DNA from: CAVYVZ01 sp963772065
Lineage (GTDB): Bacteria > Acidobacteriota > Vicinamibacteria > Vicinamibacterales > UBA2999
DNA length: 64,000 bases
Assembly: GCA_963772065.1 (NCBI GenBank)
Contig: CAVYVZ010000009.1
Coordinates: forward strand, 558,001 to 622,000
Direction: 5' to 3'
The number at the start of each line of letters is the position of its first letter. Position 1 is the stretch's first letter. Made by a program: the position numbers and the translations under genes. Shown here in pieces: positions 17,760 through 25,812 of this stretch. The notes beneath the pieces are model-generated. The model searched no databases and was not told the DNA's origin. It saw nothing but the letters and a program-made list of their open reading frames with translations.

Positions 17760-19227
17760 GCTCGCGCGAACGCAAGGCAAGCAGCGCCGATCGATCGATC
17801 TTGCCTCGCGTCGTTCGTGGAATGGCGTCGACGAACACGACGCTGCCCGGCACCTTGTGACCGGCGAGCCTGTGACGGCACCAGGCTGCGACGTCGCGAT
17901 ATTTCGGGCGCACTGACGGACATGCAATCACTGCGCGCACGATCTCGTCTCTCCCGTCGGGCGACGCCATGCCGATCACCACGACTTCTTCAACGCCTTC
18001 AAGGGCCGACAGCACCATCTCGACCTCGGACGGGTCCACCTTGCGGCCGCGTACGTTGATGACGCGATCCGCGCGGCGCCGGAGTGCGAGCTCCCCGCCT
18101 TGCCACGCTCCGACATCGCTGCTCTCAAAACGGCCGGAGGTGAGACGAGAGTCCGAGTCCGGCAGATATGTCTCGCCGACGGCCGGCGACTCCACGACGA
18201 CGAGGCCTTCCTCATCCGCGAGCTGCGGCACCGGCCTGAGCGAGATCCGCACCCCGTCCACGGCGGTTCCGACGGCGTTTCGCTCCGCGGCGCTTCCTTC
18301 CCGGTCGTAGCAGATGCCGCCGCATTCGCTCGATCCGTAGAACGTGTGTACAGGCCATCCATAGGTCTGACGGAACTGCGCGGCCGTGGCCGCTGGCAGA
18401 ATGGCACCCGCCGAAATCACGAGCCGAATCGTGGCGGGCCATGACGGCGGTGCCGACAGCTTCAACAGACCCTGAATGTACGCCGGGACCGTGGGGAACA
18501 CGGTCGTGCCCAATTCGCGCGCCGCGGCGAGCGACGCAAATGGCTCGCGATCCGCCGGGAGGACGAGCGGCAGGCCGCGAACCAAAGCGGAAAGCGCGAG
18601 CGTGGTGAACCCGTACGAGTGCGACAGGGACACCGCGCCCCACAGGCGATCGTCGTGACGAAAGCCCATCGTGCGCGCCAGAGCATCCTCGTCGGCCAGG
18701 AGCGCCTCTGTCGACATGGCGACGCCTCGGGGTGTCCCTGTCGAGCCAGACGTCAACTTGACGACCGCGACGCCGGAGAGTGTCGTTGAGCCACCCGACT
18801 CCGCACATCGGGTGAAATGAAAATCCGCGTCGGAGGACGGCCAGGGCTCGCGGCACTCCAGGATTCCGCTCGCGCCCAAAGTTCCCATTGCGCGGCGGCG
18901 GTCCTCAGCCGGAGCAAGCGGATCGAGCAACAGCACCACCTGGCCAGCGCGACGAAGGGCCAGGAAGCCCGCGAGAAACGCCGGCCCGTTGGGAATGGAG
19001 AGGCCGACCAGCCGGCCTGGCTCGCTGCCCGCGGCAAGAAGTCGCTCGGCTACCGTGCGCGCGAGCGCGTCGATTTCGCCGAAGGTGGCTCGATGGCCCG
19101 GCGACACGACAACCGGATCGCTCGAGCGCCGCGCGACATGCCGGGCAAACGCGCAGAGAATGCCGTCACCCGAGGTCGCGGCCGCGCTGGAGGTCACGGA
19201 CACGGTTGAGATAGTATCCGATCTCAC
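17734..19227 (-). CDS. ANL-family acyl/aryl adenylating ligase (ApeH-like)
   Basis: A 497-residue adenylate-forming enzyme. The phosphate-binding loop is LTSGSTGTPRGV near residue 160, followed by YGSSECGG, RRADRVINVRGRKVDPSEVE near residue 410, and RTTRGKIDR with the C-terminal catalytic Lys. It would activate the chorismatase product as an adenylate and load it onto the ACP, as ApeH-type ligases are thought to do. The first 20 residues are Ser/Thr-rich and not conserved-looking, and the annotated ATG is only 13 bases from the divergent flavoenzyme start, so a GTG near 19200 could be the true start. Confidence 0.87.
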   Translation of the reverse strand: MRSDTISTVSVTSSAAATSGDGILCAFARHVARRSSDPVVVSPGHRATFGEIDALARTVAERLLAAGSEPGRLVGLSIPNGPAFLAGFLALRRAGQVVLLLDPLAPAEDRRRAMGTLGASGILECREPWPSSDADFHFTRCAESGGSTTLSGVAVVKLTSGSTGTPRGVAMSTEALLADEDALARTMGFRHDDRLWGAVSLSHSYGFTTLALSALVRGLPLVLPADREPFASLAAARELGTTVFPTVPAYIQGLLKLSAPPSWPATIRLVISAGAILPAATAAQFRQTYGWPVHTFYGSSECGGICYDREGSAAERNAVGTAVDGVRISLRPVPQLADEEGLVVVESPAVGETYLPDSDSRLTSGRFESSDVGAWQGGELALRRRADRVINVRGRKVDPSEVEMVLSALEGVEEVVVIGMASPDGRDEIVRAVIACPSVRPKYRDVAAWCRHRLAGHKVPGSVVFVDAIPRTTRGKIDRSALLALRSREHDSGGTHD

Positions 19228-19240
19228 TTTTCCATCAGCG

Positions 19241-20542
19241 ATGAAGTCAACGCCCGATTACGACGTGGCCGTGGTCGGAGGCGGGCCCGCGGGTTCGTCC
19301 GCGGCCAGTACGCTCGCCCGACGGGGATATCGCGTGCTCGTCCTCGAGCGCGCGCGCTTTCCCCGATTTCACATCGGCGAATCTCAGCTTCCGTGGATTA
19401 ATGAGGTCCTCGCCAGGCTCGGCGCGGAAGACGCGGTCGGTGCCGAGGGGTTCGTGCAAAAGTGGGGCGCCAGCTTCACGACGGCCAATGGTGAGGCCGA
19501 TCAATACGCGGACTTCGCGCAGGCCTACGAGGTGCCGCGTCCCCAGACCTATCAGGTGCCACGTGCACGCTTCGACGAGGTCCTGCTCGATCATGCCGCG
19601 CGATCTGGTGCGCATGTCCTGCAGGGCCGTCTCACGACGCAGGCGACGTTCGATGACGCCGGCGTCACGGTGACCCATGCGGGCGAGGATGGCAGCGAAC
19701 AATCCGTTCGCGTCGCAGCCGTGGTGGACGCTTCCGGACGCGTCGGTTTCCTGGCCAAACGGTTCGGCGAGCGCCGTAAGGACCCCGTCCTCAAGAACAT
19801 TTCGGTTCACCGGCAGTACGTCGGGATTCCGCGCAGCGAAGGGCGCCGCGCGGGTGACATTCGCATGGTCACGCGGCCCGACCGCGGGTGGTTCTGGTTC
19901 ATCCCGATTAGTGACACCGTGACGAGCGTGGGCGCCGTCGTGCCGCAGGCCGTGTACAACTCGAGCGCGCGGACGACGCCGGAGGAAACCCTCGACGCCT
20001 TCCTGGCCGAGACGCCGGCAGCGGCTCGGCTCCTTGCAACGGCGACGCCGGTCACGGTCGCTCGATTCGACGCGGACTACTCGTATCTCCACAGCTGCCA
20101 CGCCGGTGATCGGTTCGTCCTGACGGGCGACGCCGGTGCGTTCCTGGACCCGATCTTCTCCACCGGCGTGCTGTTGGCGATGCAGTCGGGAATCGAGGCG
20201 GCAGAGGTGCTCAGCTCGGCGCTGCGCGACGGTGACCTGCGCGCGCATCGCTTCGCCGCCTACGAACGGCGGATCGTCCGCAGGTACCACCACTTCAGAC
20301 GATTCGCCACGGGATTCTACGATCCGGCATTTCGTGACTTGTTCTTCAGCCGTTCGTCCCGGTTCGGCATCTACGAGGCCGTGCTCTCGGTGCTCGGAGG
20401 CAACTGGCGCCCGTCGATCGCGACGCGCCTCAGGTTGGAGGCATTCTTCGCCCTCGTCGCGCTCATGCGCCTCAGGAGACGGATCACCGGGCCGGCCGCG
20501 TCATCGCACGACGTCGCGGGGCAGATCGAGCTGCACAGCTGA
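19241..20542 (+). CDS. FAD-dependent oxidoreductase with halogenase-type motifs
   Basis: A 433-residue flavoprotein. The FAD-binding GGGPAGSSAA is at residue ~10, followed by the PRFHIGES segment seen in geranylgeranyl-reductase and halogenase families. GWFWFIP near residue 210 matches the WxWxIP signature of flavin-dependent halogenases, and TGDAGAFLDPIFSTGV is the second FAD-contact region. A Lys in GFVQKWGASF lies where phenolic halogenases have their catalytic Lys (my alignment by eye). It may halogenate the aryl or polyene part, as xanthomonadins are brominated, or may simply oxidise the chain. A partner flavin reductase is not seen. It heads a coupled operon: the stop overlaps the GT2 start (TGATG). 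Confidence 0.83.
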   Translation: MKSTPDYDVAVVGGGPAGSSAASTLARRGYRVLVLERARFPRFHIGESQLPWINEVLARLGAEDAVGAEGFVQKWGASFTTANGEADQYADFAQAYEVPRPQTYQVPRARFDEVLLDHAARSGAHVLQGRLTTQATFDDAGVTVTHAGEDGSEQSVRVAAVVDASGRVGFLAKRFGERRKDPVLKNISVHRQYVGIPRSEGRRAGDIRMVTRPDRGWFWFIPISDTVTSVGAVVPQAVYNSSARTTPEETLDAFLAETPAAARLLATATPVTVARFDADYSYLHSCHAGDRFVLTGDAGAFLDPIFSTGVLLAMQSGIEAAEVLSSALRDGDLRAHRFAAYERRIVRRYHHFRRFATGFYDPAFRDLFFSRSSRFGIYEAVLSVLGGNWRPSIATRLRLEAFFALVALMRLRRRITGPAASSHDVAGQIELHS

Positions 20543-21213
20543 TGCGCGTGGCGGCCGCCATCCCTGCGTACGAGGCGGTCCACTCGGTCGCGTCGGTCGT
20601 CGAGCGCACGCGCGCCGTGATCGACGACGTGCTCGTGGTCGATGACGGCTCCAACGACGGCACCGCGGAGGCCGCGCGCGACGCTGGAGCCGAGGTCCAC
20701 AGCTTTGCGGAGAATCGAGGAAAGGGCGCGGCGCTGCGCGAAGCATTCGCCATCCTGTTCTCGCGCGGCTTCGCCGGTGTGATTACGATCGACGCCGACG
20801 GCCAGCACCTGCCCGAGGAGGCGCCACGCCTGCTCGAGGCCGCCGCCGATGCCCATCTCGTTCTGGGCACGCGAGATCATTTGTTCGCCGAGATGGGAAC
20901 CGTGCGCAGGGTGAGCAATCGACTCTCGTCGCGTGCGATCTCATGGGCGGCGGGTCACGCGATTTCGGATGTGCAGACCGGCTTCCGGTTGTATACGCGC
21001 GAGCTGATCGAACGCACCGGTTTTCCCGAATCGGGTTTCGAAGCAGAGAGTGTGGTGGTCGTGCGGGCGGCCCGGCTCGGACTGCGCGTGAAGACGACCC
21101 CCATCCGTCTCGGACGTGCGGACGGCCGGAGCACCAGTCACTACCGGCCCGTTCTGGATAGCGCGCGCATCGCGGTGGCGGTCCTGCACGCTCGCTTTGG
21201 AAACCACCAATGA
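20542..21213 (+). CDS. GT2-family glycosyltransferase
   Basis: A 223-residue GT-A glycosyltransferase: VVDDGSNDGT near residue 33, ITIDADGQH with the DxD-like metal site near residue 95, and DVQTGFRLY near residue 150, as in DPM1/ArnC-like family 2 enzymes. It lacks C-terminal membrane helices. It starts on the stop of the flavoenzyme gene and ends inside the start of the acyltransferase gene (ATGA at 21210). In known aryl-polyene clusters a glycosyltransferase domain is fused to the acyltransferase (ApeJ); here the same two activities are adjacent, separate genes. Confidence 0.88.
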   Translation: MRVAAAIPAYEAVHSVASVVERTRAVIDDVLVVDDGSNDGTAEAARDAGAEVHSFAENRGKGAALREAFAILFSRGFAGVITIDADGQHLPEEAPRLLEAAADAHLVLGTRDHLFAEMGTVRRVSNRLSSRAISWAAGHAISDVQTGFRLYTRELIERTGFPESGFEAESVVVVRAARLGLRVKTTPIRLGRADGRSTSHYRPVLDSARIAVAVLHARFGNHQ

Positions 21214-22157
21214 TCCAGCCCCCTCAGCCGCAGCTGCTTCCGCATGCGCCGGCTCTCGGGCTGACCCACCGGCTTCTGGGACGCTTCCACGTCACCGGCG
21301 TGTTTTGGTACCGGTTCGCGCACTGGGCTTTCACGTGCTTGCCGCCGTGGACCGAGTGGATCATCGTGGCTGTGTTCAGCACGTTCTTCTTTCTGACGCT
21401 TGGTCGCATCCGGGGTGCGCTCGCGTCCAATCTCGTCCCGGTGCTCGGGCCGGCAGGCCGGATTGAAGGACTGCGGCGCGCTTACCGGACTCTACGGTCA
21501 TTCGCGTGGTGCCTCACCGAGCGCTACCGGCGGCTCGTGGCTCCTGAGCGATTCACCGCCATCCTCGAGGGTGAGGAACATTGGCGCAGCGTGATGGACG
21601 GTACCGGCGGCGTGTTGCTCGTCACCGCGCATATCGGTCCCTGGGAGACCGCCTCCCACATCGGCGGGTCGAATTCGAGGCGGCGGATACATATCGTCCG
21701 CGAGCAGGAGATCGATCCGCGCGCCCAGCAGTTCATCCAGGACCTCGTCTCCCGATTCGGTGATGAGTACGTCACCCATTTCGCCGGAGCGGACCTGACG
21801 CTCGCCGTTGATTTGGCGAAAGCTCTCAAGGACGGCGACGTCGTCGCTCTCCAAGGCGATCGTCCGCGAGCCGGAGGTCGAACGGTGAGCGTCGAGCTGT
21901 TCGGCCGACCGATGCCGCTGCCAACTGGCCCCGCCGCACTGGCCCGCGCGGCCGGCGTTCCGATTCTTCCGGTGTTCAACTTCCGCGACGGTCGTTTCCG
22001 CGTGCGCACAGTTGTTCGCGCGCCCATTCACATCGACCACACGGCGGACCGCGAGTCGGACGTGACGGGCGCCATGCGCCGCTTCGCTACCGAGATCGAG
22101 TGGGCGATCAGGCAGCGACCGCACCAGTGGTTCTGTTTCCGAAAACTGTGGGACTAG
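21210..22157 (+). CDS. LpxL/HtrB-like lysophospholipid acyltransferase
   Basis: A 315-residue acyltransferase of the lipid A late-acyltransferase family. An N-terminal transmembrane anchor (WTEWIIVAVFSTFFFLTLG) is followed by the catalytic TAHIGPWE (HxxxxE), ALQGDRP, and a C-terminal RQRPHQWFCFRKLWD. It would transfer the polyene acyl chain, or a fatty acid, to the glycosylated lipid carrier. Start and stop are coupled with the GT2 gene in front, and the pair corresponds to the two halves of ApeJ. Confidence 0.88.
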   Translation: MIQPPQPQLLPHAPALGLTHRLLGRFHVTGVFWYRFAHWAFTCLPPWTEWIIVAVFSTFFFLTLGRIRGALASNLVPVLGPAGRIEGLRRAYRTLRSFAWCLTERYRRLVAPERFTAILEGEEHWRSVMDGTGGVLLVTAHIGPWETASHIGGSNSRRRIHIVREQEIDPRAQQFIQDLVSRFGDEYVTHFAGADLTLAVDLAKALKDGDVVALQGDRPRAGGRTVSVELFGRPMPLPTGPAALARAAGVPILPVFNFRDGRFRVRTVVRAPIHIDHTADRESDVTGAMRRFATEIEWAIRQRPHQWFCFRKLWD

Positions 22158-22176
22158 GGCGCGCGGTGCGCCAGTG

Positions 22177-22182
22177 TATACT
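22177..22182 (+). promoter_or_regulatory. TATACT -10-like box
   Basis: TATACT lies 34 bases before the GTG start at 22217, in the short gap after the acyltransferase gene. No clear -35 hexamer is visible. It may start a separate transcript for the SHOCT protein. Confidence 0.35.
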
Positions 22183-22216
22183 TCGCCGCGATCGACATTC
22201 GCGAAGGAGAAGCCCC

Positions 22217-22996
22217 GTGCGCAGGATCGCCTTGGCATCGGTATTCCTCATTCTGCCGCCGGCGGTGCTCGGAGCAGGGGCCCAGAAACCTTCCCCGGAC
22301 CTTCTGATCAAACTGAGGTTCTTCCCGCAGGAAAGTGTTCGTTCCAATTCCGTGGCCTTGCCTTCATCTCTCATCGATCGCTCTGTCGAGATTCGTGTGC
22401 AGGACTCGAGAGACCTGCCCGATGCCCTCGTCGTCGGCTCGGGGACCGACGACGACGACCTGCCCTTTGCAATCCGGGCGGCGACCGATGTCGGCAAGTT
22501 CGTCGGCGAGTCGGTCACGCAGCTCGCGACCGCACAGGCGCTGAAGAAAGGCTCGCCCGCTGAACGGGTGCTGCAATTGCGCCTCACACGGTTCAATGTC
22601 AATGAGAGCAACAAAGCTCTCGGGTCGACGTATATCGCGGAGGTGCACTTCGCGTACACGCTCCAGGACGACGGAGGCAGAACGCTCGCGGAGGGCGCGG
22701 CGGCTGGCACGGCCAACAGGTACGGCCGCGCCCGAAGCGGAGACAACTGTTCAGAGGTGCTGAGTGACGCGCTGAAGGACGCCTTCACGAAGACGATTGG
22801 CGATCCGACCCTTCAGCAGGCGTGGATGTCGGGACAGCCTCGGCCTTCCGCGGCCAGCCCGCCGGTCGACCATGCACCCGGAGGGAAGGGCACCATCGAA
22901 GAGCGGCTGAGAGTTCTTGACGATCTGTTCAAGCGAGGCGTGATCACCAAGGAGGAACACGCAGCTCGCCGCGCCGCCATCTTGAAGGAGGTGTAG
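22217..22996 (+). CDS. exported protein with C-terminal SHOCT-like segment
   Basis: A 259-residue protein with a GTG start behind a good Shine-Dalgarno (AAGGAGA at 22204). The first ~22 residues form a signal peptide (RRIALASVFLILPPAVLGAGA). A beta-rich domain follows to about residue 190 and includes one Cys (DNCSEVL). The final ~33 residues, EERLRVLDDLFKRGVITKEE onward, match the short C-terminal SHOCT domain. The function is unknown. It lies between the lipid-modification operon and the dehydratase and could be an envelope component of the cluster, or a neighbour only. Confidence 0.7.
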   Translation: MRRIALASVFLILPPAVLGAGAQKPSPDLLIKLRFFPQESVRSNSVALPSSLIDRSVEIRVQDSRDLPDALVVGSGTDDDDLPFAIRAATDVGKFVGESVTQLATAQALKKGSPAERVLQLRLTRFNVNESNKALGSTYIAEVHFAYTLQDDGGRTLAEGAAAGTANRYGRARSGDNCSEVLSDALKDAFTKTIGDPTLQQAWMSGQPRPSAASPPVDHAPGGKGTIEERLRVLDDLFKRGVITKEEHAARRAAILKEV

Positions 22997-23009
22997 CGGC
23001 TGCGCCGCT

Positions 23010-23432
23010 CTAACCGGCCAAGGTAAGGCTGCCGGACGCCACGAGACGGCCGTCCGCGGTGACGTCACCCTCGATCTTGCACAGACGGCCAAACCGACCC
23101 GTCACCCGAGCCGTCGCTTCCAGCGTGACGCCTGGACCAGCGGCCGCCGGAAATCTGAAAGGACCGACCGCTGCTACACGCAACTGACGTGTCTCTGTTT
23201 CACCTGAGGCTGCGGCGGCGATGCCGCCTGTCTGTGCCAGCATCTCGATCAAAATGATTGCGGGAACGACCGGGGATCCGGGAAAGTGACCATCGAAATA
23301 AAAATCGCGGGAGTCGGCGATGCGTCTCGCGACGGCTCGTTCACCGGGTACAACGTCGAGAACCACTTGAAGGAGCCGCATCGGCGGCTGGTGCGGCAGG
23401 CAGTCAATCCAATTCGTCACCGACCCTACCAT
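23010..23432 (-). CDS. 3-hydroxyacyl-ACP dehydratase (FabZ/ApeI-like hotdog)
   Basis: A 140-residue single-hotdog protein. FDGHFPGSPVVPAIILIEMLAQTGG near residue 50 holds the catalytic His and, in place of the usual FabZ Glu, a Glu in LIEML. A longer frame to 23498 exists, but the ATG at 23432 gives the normal family length. It would remove water after ketoreduction and leave the conjugated double bonds of a polyene because no enoyl reductase is present. It is a lone minus-strand gene converging on the SHOCT protein and marks the right edge of the cluster. Confidence 0.87.
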   Translation of the reverse strand: MVGSVTNWIDCLPHQPPMRLLQVVLDVVPGERAVARRIADSRDFYFDGHFPGSPVVPAIILIEMLAQTGGIAAAASGETETRQLRVAAVGPFRFPAAAGPGVTLEATARVTGRFGRLCKIEGDVTADGRLVASGSLTLAG

Positions 23433-23478
23433 ACACTGAGCACGATGCCACGGCGCCGAAGCGGCTAGCCCTCGAGCC

Positions 23479-24546
23479 ATGTTCCTCCACGGCTGCAACT
23501 ACCCCTGGTCGACAGACGGCCAGACGATCTTCTACGGCCTCGATTTCGGCGCGAACGTCTGGGGCTCGCACCTGGGCGTCTCGACGCGGCGCGCCGCCGT
23601 GGCCGCCGACTTCGCGGAGATGGCGGCCCTCGGGTTCACCTGCGCGCGCTGGTTTGTTTTCTGCGATGGCCGCGCGGGAATCCTGTACGAGGAGGCCGGT
23701 CTGCCCGTGGGCCCCGACGCGCACTTCTTCGACGATATGGATGCCGCGCTGTCGATCGCGCGCGACGCTGGCATCCGGCTGGTGCTCGTGCTGCTCGATC
23801 ATCGGTGGATGTTCGATGGCGTGCGCGACACCATTGCCGATCCGGTGAGCGGGCTCATCCTGCAGGCGCGGCTGCCCGACGGCCGGGCTCGCGTGCTCCT
23901 CACCGAGGCAGGTCACGACGCGCTGTGCGATCGCGTGTTCGTGCCGGTGCTGCGCCGGTACGGACCGCGTGGGGCGCGCGCCGACCTGGCGGATCAGGTC
24001 GCCGCGTGGGAGCTGATGAACGAGCCAGACTGGGTGGTCGAAGAGTGGGAGCAGGACCTGAGCCGGCACGTGCCGCGGCCGCTGCCGTTCGACACGCTGG
24101 CGCGTCTCATCGGCCGCTTCAGCGACGCGGTGCACGAGCACACGTGCGCGCTTGCGACGCTCGGCGGCGGCCGCGCGCGCAATCTCTGGGCCTGGGACGA
24201 CGATGCGTTGGGGCTGGACGTGCTGCAAGTACATCAGTATCCCGACGTGCGGCGTCCCGATCGAGACAACGATCTGTTCGGTGTGTCCGCTGATGCGCTT
24301 GCCGTCCACCGCGCGGTGATTCTGGGTGAGTTCCCGGGGAACGGCTCAGAGCAGCACCCGGACGGCACGTCGCCGCCGTCGATCACGCTGAGCGAGTATC
24401 TCGAGTTCGCCGTCAGAAACGGCTACGCCGGCGCATGGCCGTGGAGCTTCAGCGGGACGGACGCCTACGGTCGGCTGCCGGTCGGCCCCCTGCGCGACTT
24501 CGGCCTGGCGCACCCGGAGCTCGTCAACCCCCGCTTCCAACCCTAG
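23479..24546 (+). CDS. GH5-like glycoside hydrolase
   Basis: A 355-residue TIM-barrel protein. Glu182 in ELMNEPDW fits the acid/base Asn-Glu-Pro of clan GH-A, and Glu284 in ILGEFPGNGS fits the nucleophile. HGCNYPW at the start and WPWSFSGTD near the end are also typical of the endo-mannanase/cellulase-like group. There is no signal peptide, so it may be cytoplasmic. The substrate is not predictable. It is divergent from the dehydratase gene with 46 bases between starts and is followed by a repeat-rich gap. Confidence 0.8.
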   Translation: MFLHGCNYPWSTDGQTIFYGLDFGANVWGSHLGVSTRRAAVAADFAEMAALGFTCARWFVFCDGRAGILYEEAGLPVGPDAHFFDDMDAALSIARDAGIRLVLVLLDHRWMFDGVRDTIADPVSGLILQARLPDGRARVLLTEAGHDALCDRVFVPVLRRYGPRGARADLADQVAAWELMNEPDWVVEEWEQDLSRHVPRPLPFDTLARLIGRFSDAVHEHTCALATLGGGRARNLWAWDDDALGLDVLQVHQYPDVRRPDRDNDLFGVSADALAVHRAVILGEFPGNGSEQHPDGTSPPSITLSEYLEFAVRNGYAGAWPWSFSGTDAYGRLPVGPLRDFGLAHPELVNPRFQP

Positions 24547-24578
24547 TGGGCACCCCCGCATCCAACCTGGCACCTGGC

Positions 24579-24629
24579 GACTCAGAGTCAACTCAGACCT
24601 GACTCTGAGTAGACTCTGAGTTGATGACT
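24579..24629. repeat. iterated GACTCTGAG inverted repeat
   Basis: The gap carries CTCAGAGTC and CTCAGA followed by TGACTCTGAGT and ACTCTGAGTTGA, that is, the same nine-base word in both orientations. It can fold into a hairpin after the GH5-like gene. The same word recurs three times inside the peptidase gene near 52723-52753. Confidence 0.7.
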
Positions 24630-24648
24630 CGTATCAAGGTAGACAGAT

Positions 24649-25812
24649 ATGTCACGTGTGATTGCAGTTTCTGCCGCATTGCTGATGAGTCTTTCCGCCG
24701 CCTCGAGCGCGGAGATCCGACAGGCGCAAGCGCCGTCTGCCCTCGAAGGCACCTGGACCGCGCGCTACGCCAGCCGGAAGGGTCAGGAGACCGACACCAG
24801 CCGGATCCATCTGCAGTTCAGCTACGGTCACAACAACAACTCGGGTCAGACATGGCCCGCGTCATCGCTGCCCGGCCTCAACCTCGACGTCGAAGCCGAG
24901 AACATCCGGATCGAACTGCGTCGTGAAGCGGGGACGATCGCCCTCTCCGGCGATGTCCGCCGCCGCCGCGCGTTCGGCATCTTCGACTTCACGCCGAACG
25001 CCGACTACGCACGGCAGGTCGGCGCCAGCGTGGGACGCAAGGAGCTGACGCCGGAGCGGTTGTTCGCCCTTGCCGTTCACGACGTCAGTCGCGCGTTCAT
25101 CCGTGAGCTGGAGGCGCTCGGGTACAAGAACCTCGACCTCGACAATCTCCTCGCGATGCGCATCCATGGGGTGACGCCGCAGCTCATCACCGAGATGCGC
25201 GCCCTCGGATACGCGAACCTCTCTCACGAGGACCTGGTCTCGTTTCGCATTCACGGCGTGACGCAGGACTTCGTCAAACGAATGGAAGCCGCCGGTTACA
25301 AAGGGCTCGATGCCGAGGACCTCGTCTCGGCGCGTATCCACGGCGTGTCGCCGGAGTTTCTCGACGAGCTGAAGAAGAACGGCTACGGTGACCTCAAATT
25401 CGACGACCTCGTCTCGTTTCGTATTCACGGTGTGACGCCCGAGTTCGTCAGGCGTATGGAGGCGGCGGGCTACGAGGCGCTCAAAGCCGACGACCTCGTA
25501 TCCGCACGCATCCACGGCGTGTCGCCGGAGTTCCTCGACAACCTCAGGAAGCAGGGGTACTCGGGGCTCGACTTCGACGACCTCGTCTCGTTCCGCATTC
25601 ACGGCGTCACGCCCGACTTCATTCAGGAGATGGGTGCCGCGGGCTACAAGGATCTCCCAGCCGAACGTCTCGTCGAGTTCCGCATCCACGGCGTCGACGC
25701 CGAGTTCGTGGCCGATCTGAAGGAGCAGGGCTACACGGGGCTGTCGGCGGGCGACCTCGTGGACGCGCGCATCCACGGCCGCCGCTGGATGCGGCGCCGC
25801 GCCAAGGACTAA
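24649..25812 (+). CDS. exported 29-residue tandem-repeat protein (RIHGV repeats)
   Basis: A 387-residue protein. A signal peptide (RVIAVSAALLMSLSAASS) is followed by a ~110-residue beta-rich domain (LEGTWTARYAS, IRIELRREAGTIALSGDV). Eight tandem repeats of exactly 29 residues (87 bases) run from about residue 145 to 373: R-I-H-G-V-[ST]-P-x-F at the front, GY-x-x-L in the middle and [DE]-[DE]-L-V-S-[FA] at the end. Copies alternate between an SF-RIHGVT type and an SA-RIHGVS type, giving a 58-residue higher-order unit. The tail is basic (RRWMRRRAKD). Similar repeats are known to me in acidobacterial BlaR1/M56-type proteins, but no peptidase domain is present here. The function is unknown; protein binding is a guess. 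It converges on the kinase gene with a four-base overlap. Confidence 0.85.
   Translation: MSRVIAVSAALLMSLSAASSAEIRQAQAPSALEGTWTARYASRKGQETDTSRIHLQFSYGHNNNSGQTWPASSLPGLNLDVEAENIRIELRREAGTIALSGDVRRRRAFGIFDFTPNADYARQVGASVGRKELTPERLFALAVHDVSRAFIRELEALGYKNLDLDNLLAMRIHGVTPQLITEMRALGYANLSHEDLVSFRIHGVTQDFVKRMEAAGYKGLDAEDLVSARIHGVSPEFLDELKKNGYGDLKFDDLVSFRIHGVTPEFVRRMEAAGYEALKADDLVSARIHGVSPEFLDNLRKQGYSGLDFDDLVSFRIHGVTPDFIQEMGAAGYKDLPAERLVEFRIHGVDAEFVADLKEQGYTGLSAGDLVDARIHGRRWMRRRAKD

Noticed and set aside
2222..23432. Flexirubin or dialkylresorcinol cluster
   Set aside because: No DarA/DarB-like cyclising enzymes are present; chorismatase plus LolA-like and MMPL genes fit an aryl-polyene type better.
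24649..25812. Regular 87-base spacing that could suggest a CRISPR array
   Set aside because: The period is a multiple of three, is translated into clear protein repeats, and has no separate repeat and spacer parts.
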